Shown piece after piece: positions 48,758-53,528 of a DNA stretch of 53,528 nucleotides. A program made the position numbers and the translations under genes. Within the stretch, counting starts at the first letter, position 1; each line of letters starts with the position of its first letter. The DNA comes from a bacterium (GTDB taxonomy: Bacteria > Patescibacteriota > Patescibacteriia > JACPHY01): NCBI GenBank assembly GCA_030646955.1, contig JAUSKM010000003.1, positions 1 through 53,528 on the forward strand, read 5' to 3'. The notes beneath the pieces were generated by a model. It had not been told where the DNA came from. It searched no databases and was given only the letters and a program-made list of their open reading frames with translations.

Positions 48758-48788
48758 AACCCCCACCCGGAAAGAACGGGTGGGGGTT
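48758..48788 (+). terminator. Terminator of the envelope-system cluster
   Basis: AACCCCCACCCG / CGGGTGGGGGTT with loop GAAAGAA. A second imperfect hairpin (CCCCCGCCGGAC...GGTCGGGCGGGG) lies at about 48803-48832. Confidence 0.88.
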
Positions 48789-48851
48789 TCATGTGAAAAG
48801 CAACCCCCGCCGGACGCGATGGTCGGGCGGGGGGCAGGTGTACGGTGCGTG

Positions 48852-48880
48852 TTGACGATTGCTGCGGGCAGTGGTATGCT
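48852..48880 (+). promoter_or_regulatory. Promoter of the 60-aa gene
   Basis: TTGACG (48852-48857), 17-bp spacer, TATGCT (48875-48880). Confidence 0.7.
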
Positions 48881-48922
48881 GCGCGCAGGTCGTTACGTCA
48901 TGGTCACACAAGGAGGATACGC

Positions 48923-49105
48923 ATGATCCCGATGTCGGATTCCAATCCGTTGTTTTCTGGGTTCGGTGCTAGCGCAAGTGCGCATGAGGATGCGACACTG
49001 CCACGGGAGCGGCGGCCGCACGAGCGGAAGGGGAGGGAACAGAGGCTCCCGGACGATCCGGAGCGGCCCAACGATCCGCCGGACGAGCAGCCGCTCTACG
49101 GCTGA
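48923..49105 (+). CDS. Small disordered orphan protein, 60 aa
   Basis: The ATG at 48923 follows AAGGAGG. After MIPMSDSNPLFSGFG the sequence is Arg/Glu/Pro-rich and probably disordered (RPHERKGREQRLPDDPERPN). Its last 10 bases overlap the 3' end of the convergent gene. Unknown function. Confidence 0.65.
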   Translation: MIPMSDSNPLFSGFGASASAHEDATLPRERRPHERKGREQRLPDDPERPNDPPDEQPLYG

Positions 49106-49323
49106 GGAGCCGGACGGCCGCTCACACGGCGCGGGCACGGCTGCGGCGCGAGCGGTGCGCTGCCCAGCTCATCGAAGAACGCGCGGAGGAGCTCGAAATC
49201 GTTCCATCGCGTTGCGTCGAGAGGCACGTCATCTGCGAGGAGCTGCATGGTGTTCATGAGGCCACTGAGCAGGTCCTTGGCGGTGGCCTGCAGTGCGATG
49301 CTGTCCGTCACGCGCAGGAACAT
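49096..49323 (-). CDS. Small orphan protein, 75 aa
   Basis: The start may be ATG 49323 or GTG 49344 (82 aa); neither has a strong ribosome site. A TTGACA lies about 35 bases before the GTG. The sequence is soluble and helical (TAKDLLSGLMNTMQLLADDV, WNDFELLRAFFDELG) with a Pro-rich tail. It converges on and overlaps the 48923 gene by 10 bases. Unknown function. Confidence 0.5.
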   Translation of the reverse strand: MFLRVTDSIALQATAKDLLSGLMNTMQLLADDVPLDATRWNDFELLRAFFDELGSAPLAPQPCPRRVSGRPAPQP

Positions 49324-49375
49324 CGAGAGCGCCAGGCGGCGCACCTGCCGCGCGTGTCAAGATGTGGATGAAGTG

Positions 49376-49403
49376 ACCCCGCCCTCGTGATGAGGGCGGG
49401 GTT
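49376..49403. terminator. Intrinsic terminator of the dehydrogenase gene
   Basis: ACCCCGCCCTC / GAGGGCGGGGTT, loop GTGAT, with a TCATGTTTTTCTG flank on the plus side. Confidence 0.8.
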
Positions 49404-49424
49404 CATGTTTTTCTGTGGCAGTGT

Positions 49425-50576
49425 TCAGGCGCTGCCGGTCATCCGCTCCACCACGGCCTGTGCCATCTCCATGGTGGTGGCGGGCGCGATGGGGGGTGGG
49501 TTCTTGAAGTGCTGTCTGCTGTACTGGCCCTGAAGCCGCGGGTAATCCCAGATGTCCGGCGTGACGTGACTTCCGCTCGCGATGACCGTCATGAGCGCGA
49601 TACGGATACGCGTCGCCTGCTCCGGCAACCCCAAGTGATCCAGCATCATGCACGCGGAGAGCAGGAGCGCGGTGGGGTTTGCCTTGCCCTGGCCGGCGAT
49701 GTCCGGCGCGGTGCCGTGCGTCGCCTCGAAGATTGCCGTTTCCGTGCCGATGTTTGCTCCGGGCGCCACGCCCAGGCCGCCGGTCAGGCCAGCGCCCAGG
49801 TCCGAGAGGATGTCACCGTAGAGGTTGGGCGCCACCAGCACGTCGAACCGTTCCGGGCGCAGCACCAGCTGCTGGGCCGCGTTGTCCACCAGGATGTCGT
49901 CCGCGACGATGTCGTCGTACTCCCGCGCGATTCCCTGGAACACCCGTAGGAACAGCCCGTCCGTCTCCTTGAGGATGTTGCTCTTGTGCACGCACGTCAC
50001 CCGCTTGCGTTTGTGCGTGCGCGCGTACTCGAAGGCGTAGCGGATGGTGCGCTCGCAGGCCTGCGGCGTGACCACGCTCAACGTGAGCGCGGCGCCGCGC
50101 AGGTTGCGACCCTTGAAGTGCTGGGTGCCGAAAGTCATCGAGAGTTGTTGTATCGCGTCGAGCACGTCGTTGGTCTCCGGAAGCTGCGTGCCGATGCCAG
50201 CATAGAGGCCCTCCAGGTTCTCGCGCACGATGACCAGGTTGACATCCTGGAATCGCGAGGCGATGCCCGGTATGGAGCGGCACGGCCGCACGCACACGAA
50301 GGTCTCGAGGCGCTCCCGCAGCCGCACGTTCATGCTGCGCCAGCCGCCACCGGACGGCGTGTTCGTCGGCCCCTTGAGTACGATGCCGCCTCTTACGCGG
50401 ATGTGTTCGATGAGTATCCGGCTGTTCTCGTGTCGAAACAGGTCCACCTCGTCCTGCGGCGCGACATAGAACCACAGTGCGTCGCCGCAGCAGCTCCGCA
50501 GTACATGCAGCGTCGCCTGCGTGACCTCCGGCCCGATGCCGTCGCCCTCGATGACCGTGATGCCCATTGCTCCCAT
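49425..50576 (-). CDS. Isocitrate/isopropylmalate-dehydrogenase family enzyme, IDH-like
   Basis: The ATG at 50576 follows AAAGGAGGATTGCA; 383 aa. The family N-terminus is ITVIEGDGIGPEVT. The substrate loop is SGGGWRSMNVRLRERL (the S-x-N-x3-R pattern), followed by FVCVRPCRSIPGI, VIVRENLEGLYAGI, metal-ligand LVAPNLYGDILSDLGAGL and the cofactor region EATHGTAPDIAGQGKANPTA. VRENLEGLYAG and the Ser/Asn loop favour isocitrate dehydrogenase over IPMDH; homoisocitrate dehydrogenase is an alternative. NAD or NADP preference not assigned. The gene is isolated from other TCA genes, with its own promoter and terminator. Confidence 0.88.
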   Translation of the reverse strand: MGAMGITVIEGDGIGPEVTQATLHVLRSCCGDALWFYVAPQDEVDLFRHENSRILIEHIRVRGGIVLKGPTNTPSGGGWRSMNVRLRERLETFVCVRPCRSIPGIASRFQDVNLVIVRENLEGLYAGIGTQLPETNDVLDAIQQLSMTFGTQHFKGRNLRGAALTLSVVTPQACERTIRYAFEYARTHKRKRVTCVHKSNILKETDGLFLRVFQGIAREYDDIVADDILVDNAAQQLVLRPERFDVLVAPNLYGDILSDLGAGLTGGLGVAPGANIGTETAIFEATHGTAPDIAGQGKANPTALLLSACMMLDHLGLPEQATRIRIALMTVIASGSHVTPDIWDYPRLQGQYSRQHFKNPPPIAPATTMEMAQAVVERMTGSA

Positions 50577-50614
50577 TGCAATCCTCCTTTTCCGATGTGC
50601 AAGGTACTGTGCGC

Positions 50615-50643
50615 ACCGTAGCACGCTTCCAGGAACAAGGCAA
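50615..50643 (-). promoter_or_regulatory. Promoter of the dehydrogenase gene
   Basis: Minus strand TTGCCT (50643-50638), 17-bp spacer, TACGGT (50620-50615). Confidence 0.65.
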
Positions 50644-50699
50644 GGCATTATGCTGATCCCTCCCCTCCACGATGGAAGGGGAGAAAAAAGAAAAAGTAT

Positions 50700-50728
50700 G
50701 CGCCCTGTCCCGGAGTGGGACAGGGCGC
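50700..50728 (-). terminator. Terminator of the TPR/receiver genes
   Basis: GCGCCCTGTCCC / GGGACAGGGCGC. In the minus direction it is followed by CATACTTTTTCTTTTTT. Confidence 0.93.
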
Positions 50729-50738
50729 GTGTACATGC

Positions 50739-51362
50739 TCACTCCTTCGTCCGATCATCGCGGATGAGGAGTGGCGCGAGGTGGTGGCCAAGCGCGCGTT
50801 CCGCATTGCTGAAGCCATCCGAGCAGCCGGTGAGTGCCGCAGGCGGCGATGGGTGTTGGGTGCGCATCTGGTCGCGCTCCGCAAGCGCCCACGCATTCGT
50901 GGGGTCCATCTCGAGCATGGTATCCAGCACGGCCAGATACTGCTCGATCTCCCCGGCCGCGTGGTGGTGTTCCGCGAGCGTGCGGTACTCGATGATCGCG
51001 TTCGGGGACAGGCCAAGCTGCCTGGAGAGGTTCGCGACGGTTTTCCACGTCGTTGTGTTCTGGGGGTCCAGCGTGAGCGAGTGCTTGTACAACGCAAGGC
51101 CCTTCAGGTAGAAGCCATGCTCGCAGTAGTAGTGCGCGACCTCCAGGTATCCGGCGATCGCCGCATCGCGATCCCCGGTTTGCAGGTGCAGATCGGCCAT
51201 CAAGATACGCCCGTAGACGTGCGTGGGGTTCCGCGTCAGCACGGCGTCCAGCGCGCGCCGCGCGATGGTGAAGTTGCCGAGCTTTTTGGCGCGCCTCGCA
51301 ATGTCCAGGAAATGCTCGCACAAATTGCGCGTTGCTTCATCCGTTGTATCAGTATCCAACAT
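50739..51362 (-). CDS. TPR-repeat protein
   Basis: The ATG at 51362 follows AAGGAGGGACC; 207 aa. At least four TPR-like helix pairs: AKKLGNFTIARRALDAVL, GRILMADLHLQTGDRDAAIA, GFYLKGLALYKHSLTLDP, and IEQYLAVLDTMLEMDPTNAW. Soluble, no export signal. TPRs are protein-interaction scaffolds. It starts 9 bases after the stop of the receiver-like gene, so the two form an operon. Confidence 0.85.
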   Translation of the reverse strand: MLDTDTTDEATRNLCEHFLDIARRAKKLGNFTIARRALDAVLTRNPTHVYGRILMADLHLQTGDRDAAIAGYLEVAHYYCEHGFYLKGLALYKHSLTLDPQNTTTWKTVANLSRQLGLSPNAIIEYRTLAEHHHAAGEIEQYLAVLDTMLEMDPTNAWALAERDQMRTQHPSPPAALTGCSDGFSNAERALGHHLAPLLIRDDRTKE

Positions 51363-51371
51363 GGTCCCTCC

Positions 51372-51803
51372 TTAGCGTGCAGTTTCCAGCGCCACCGCGG
51401 CGGATCGTTGGCTGTCCAGGACACGACGTAGGAACATGACGAGGTTGAGGTAGTCGTTGTGCGAATAGCGTCTGACCCCGCCCCACAGCCCGTGGCTCGG
51501 GAAGTCGCCTGGCTGTGTCGTGCGCGTGATGGCGATGATGATGGGAGGAACGTCCGCGCCCCAGATACGGATCGCATCGGCAAGCCGTTGGTCCCATGTG
51601 GGACTGTGCTTGGGGCTGTCGTAGTCAAAGATGACGCAGAACGGCGGGTCCGTTCGCAGCATCCCCGGCCGGGTCTTGCTGGTCGCCGCGACACAACTGC
51701 ATTGCAGCTCGTTCGCCAGCGCGCTCGCAAGTAGTCCTGCCAAGTTCGGCCGCCTGCCATCCGTGAAGATAACGAGCGTCGGTCTCCTGCGGTTCGTTTT
51801 CAT
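51372..51803 (-). CDS. Receiver-like domain protein
   Basis: The ATG at 51803 follows AAGGAGAACCG; 143 aa. The alternation PTLVIFTDGRRPNLAGLLAS, then FCVIFDYDSP, then VPPIIIAITRTTQ, resembles a CheY-like alpha/beta fold. The Asp-rich turn DYDSP occupies the place of the phospho-acceptor, but the full acidic pocket and Lys are not clear, so it may be an atypical receiver. Two-gene unit with the TPR protein; no histidine kinase nearby. Confidence 0.6.
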   Translation of the reverse strand: MKTNRRRPTLVIFTDGRRPNLAGLLASALANELQCSCVAATSKTRPGMLRTDPPFCVIFDYDSPKHSPTWDQRLADAIRIWGADVPPIIIAITRTTQPGDFPSHGLWGGVRRYSHNDYLNLVMFLRRVLDSQRSAAVALETAR

Positions 51804-51841
51804 CGGTTCTCCTTCATTGGGAAGGTGCTTCAGACGCTGTC

Positions 51842-51870
51842 ACTGTGCCACGGGCACCCCGTGCTGTCAA
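51842..51870 (-). promoter_or_regulatory. Promoter of the receiver/TPR operon
   Basis: Minus strand TTGACA (51870-51865), 17-bp spacer, CACAGT (51847-51842). Confidence 0.7.
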
Positions 51871-51936
51871 GCGTATCCATCCGTGATGGATGGTGCGCCA
51901 ACTTTCTGTTATGCTCACCGTAATGATGGTCCGTCG

Positions 51937-52019
51937 GCCCGGGTGGTGGAACGGTATACACGCGGCGCTTAAACCGCTGCGCCCGAAAGGGCTTGTGGGT
52001 TCGACTCCCACCCCGGGCA
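51937..52019 (+). tRNA. tRNA-Leu(TAA)
   Basis: Acceptor GCCCGGG/CCCGGGC, anticodon loop CTTAAAC (TAA, reads TTA), long variable arm GCCCGAAAGGGC, T-arm GTGGG TTCGACT CCCAC, discriminator A. CCA is not encoded. Confidence 0.95.
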
Positions 52020-52100
52020 GGGTAGTTCCTAGCTCCTAGTTCCTAGCTTCGGGCCTCATGTCCGTCGCTAGTATCTCGCAGCGAGAAGCGAGCATCTCGT

Positions 52101-53117
52101 ATGTCCGATCGCACGGTCACCACGGAAGAACAGCACGATGACGCAGTGCTTGACGTGACGCTGCGGCCGCAGCGTTTTGCGGAGTACGTGGGGCAAACAA
52201 AAGTGAAGGCGACATTGGCGATCGCCATCCAAGCCGCAGCGCGGCGTAAGGAGACGATTGAGCACGTGCTGCTCCACGGCGCGCCGGGACTGGGCAAGAC
52301 AACACTTGCACACATCATCGCCAAGGAACTGGGCGCCAACATCCGCGTGACGTCCGGTCCGGCACTGGAGCGTGCGGGCGACTTGGCCGCAATCCTCTCC
52401 AATCTCCAGAATGGCGACGTCTTATTTATTGATGAGATCCATCGGCTCCCCAAAACCATCGAGGAGGTGCTCTATCCGGCCATGGAGGATTTTGCGTTGG
52501 ACCTCGTGCTGGGGCAGGGCCCGGCGGCGCGGACGGTACGGTTGGATCTTCCAAAGTTTACGATTGTTGCAGCCACCACGCGCATTGCACTTCTCTCCGC
52601 GCCCATGCGCGACCGGTTTGGACATCAGTTTCATCTGGAGCCATACACGACCGATGAGATTACGGCGATCCTCACGCGGTCTGCGCGCATCTTTAGCATC
52701 CATCTGGCGGATGACGCGCGGGACACCATCGCGCAGCGCGCACGCAGGACGCCGCGCGTTGCCAACCGGCTCCTCAAACGCGTGCGTGACTATGCAGAGG
52801 TGAAAGGCGACGGTCGCATCTTGCGCCCCCTGGCCATCGAGGCGCTTGCGCAATTGGAGGTGGACGCACTGGGGCTTGATGCACTGGACCGCACCATCCT
52901 CACCACCATCATCGAGAAATTTCGTGGCGGTCCCGTGGGTCTCACCACCATTGCCGCGGCCACCAACCAAGAGGCGGCAACGATCGAGGAAGTATACGAG
53001 CCATTCCTACTCCAGCTCGGATTCCTGGAGCGCACCCCCCGCGGCCGCTGCGCAACCCCCCGCGCGTATGAACACCTCGGCCTGCAGGTTGCGAAGGATG
53101 GGACATTGTTTTCGTAA
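52101..53117 (+). CDS. ruvB: Holliday junction branch-migration ATPase RuvB
   Basis: 338 aa, full family length. [12 protein letters not shown] is the RuvB N-terminal hallmark. Walker [11 protein letters not shown] (59-68), Walker [12 protein letters not shown], sensor 1 AATTR and the arginine-finger segment [13 protein letters not shown]. The C-terminal winged helix contains [13 protein letters not shown] and [10 protein letters not shown]. RuvB hexamers drive branch migration at junctions bound by RuvA. No ruvA or ruvC is next to it here. No Shine-Dalgarno at the ATG 52101. Confidence 0.98.
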   Translation: MSDRTVTTEEQHDDAVLDVTLRPQRFAEYVGQTKVKATLAIAIQAAARRKETIEHVLLHGAPGLGKTTLAHIIAKELGANIRVTSGPALERAGDLAAILSNLQNGDVLFIDEIHRLPKTIEEVLYPAMEDFALDLVLGQGPAARTVRLDLPKFTIVAATTRIALLSAPMRDRFGHQFHLEPYTTDEITAILTRSARIFSIHLADDARDTIAQRARRTPRVANRLLKRVRDYAEVKGDGRILRPLAIEALAQLEVDALGLDALDRTILTTIIEKFRGGPVGLTTIAAATNQEAATIEEVYEPFLLQLGFLERTPRGRCATPRAYEHLGLQVAKDGTLFS

Positions 53118-53139
53118 AAGGGGCAGCGTACAAAAGGAG

Positions 53140-53283
53140 TTTCTCCCTCTCTCCGCTGTACGCAGGGGAGAGAGGGAGCGAGAGGGGGAGAGGTGGTTTT
53201 GTGTGCAATGGAGCGCAAGGCATACCACCCCTCCCTCCCTTACCCTCCCTCTCCCCGAGGACACGGGGAGAGGGAGGGGATAA
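53140..53283. repeat. R1 repeat, double unit
   Basis: TCTCCCTCTCTCCGCTGTAC ... GCGAGAGGGGGAGAGGTGG, then CCACCCCTCCCTCCCTTACC ... GGGAGAGGGAGGGGATAAG. Confidence 0.7.
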
Positions 53284-53284
53284 G

Positions 53285-53528
53285 ATGGAGTATCCTGCAA
53301 TGTCAGTAACGATCGCGATTCTCGCATCTATGACCTTCACCCTCGGCAGCGTGCTGTATCTCTTTTGGGGTTTTCTTGCCTGCTTCACCATCCTGGCGCT
53401 CATGGCCATCTGGCACATGGTGAAGTACGGCACATACGGCGGACGGAACTATGGTGCGCTGTTCCTGTTCCTCGCCGGCACCGCAGTCGTACTGTGGGGC
53501 ACGTTTACATTGCTCGATGGCACCAACT
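53285..53528 (+). CDS. Membrane protein, N-terminal part (runs off the window)
   Basis: Open from ATG 53285 (or 53300) to the window end, 81 codons without a stop. Two or three membrane segments are visible (VTIAILASMTFTLGSVLYLF, FLACFTILALMAIWHMV, LFLFLAGTAVVLWGTFTLL). GGATAAG from the preceding R1 repeat stands where the ribosome site should be. No family can be assigned from this fragment. Confidence 0.6.
   Translation, partial: MEYPAMSVTIAILASMTFTLGSVLYLFWGFLACFTILALMAIWHMVKYGTYGGRNYGALFLFLAGTAVVLWGTFTLLDGTN

Noticed and set aside
1-53528. Insertion sequences, integrases, rRNA genes or tmRNA
   Set aside because: No transposase or integrase motifs, and no rRNA or tmRNA-like conserved stretches, were seen on either strand.

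Overview
The window is a GC-rich bacterial chromosome segment using the standard bacterial code, with TGA as stop and ATG, GTG and TTG starts. The best guess is a candidate-phyla-radiation (Patescibacteria, Parcubacteria-like) genome. Two secreted proteins carry the short 'KVYAV...LRWV' type wall-binding repeat that I know mainly from that group. There are many small orphan membrane proteins, and the intergenic regions are crowded with short dispersed repeats. No rRNA, ribosomal protein or other firm taxonomic marker is present, so this placement is an inference.

Layout. 0-8.2 kb: an orphan membrane/coiled-coil protein, a CAP-domain exoprotein and a giant secreted subtilisin. 8.5-12.4 kb: two tiny overlapping genes, two phosphoribosyltransferases (an OPRT-like protein and an extended UPRT) and an orphan membrane protein with an unusually structured leader. 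12.4-17.1 kb: small genes, one apparently frameshifted, a secreted parallel beta-helix (pectate-lyase-like) protein, a sigma-region-4 regulator and a tandem zinc-ribbon protein. 17.4-20.5 kb: a gene-poor tRNA island (Val, Arg, Ala, Ala) with tRNA-derived duplications, dispersed repeats, two copies of a 16-bp parS-like palindrome and an AT-rich patch. 20.5-36.7 kb: a Nudix hydrolase, an M16 peptidase, an ECF sigma factor with a likely partner membrane protein, orphan membrane proteins, a NYN-domain protein, a methyltransferase, a probable serpin, YchF, an RNA-methylase-like protein and small proteins.

36.8-48.8 kb holds the most striking locus, a co-directional cluster of ten genes. It encodes two substrate-binding-like proteins fused to OmpA-type peptidoglycan-binding domains, a vWA protein, a membrane coiled-coil protein, a PspA/IM30 protein, a substrate-binding lipoprotein, an ABC permease, an ABC ATPase, a two-domain AAA ATPase overlapping the ABC ATPase gene by 4 bases, and a small secreted beta-rich protein. 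I read it as an envelope sensing/transport/maintenance system. The strong hairpins inside it probably set the protein stoichiometry.

48.8-53.5 kb: small genes, an isocitrate-dehydrogenase-like enzyme, a TPR protein, a receiver-like protein, tRNA-Leu, ruvB and the start of a membrane protein.

Transcription signals are unusually legible. Many genes have a TTGACA-like -35 box, a 17-bp spacer and a -10 of the form TACGGT, TACACT or TATGCT. Most genes or operons end in a strong GC-rich hairpin. Large G+C-rich antisense reading frames were treated as shadows.
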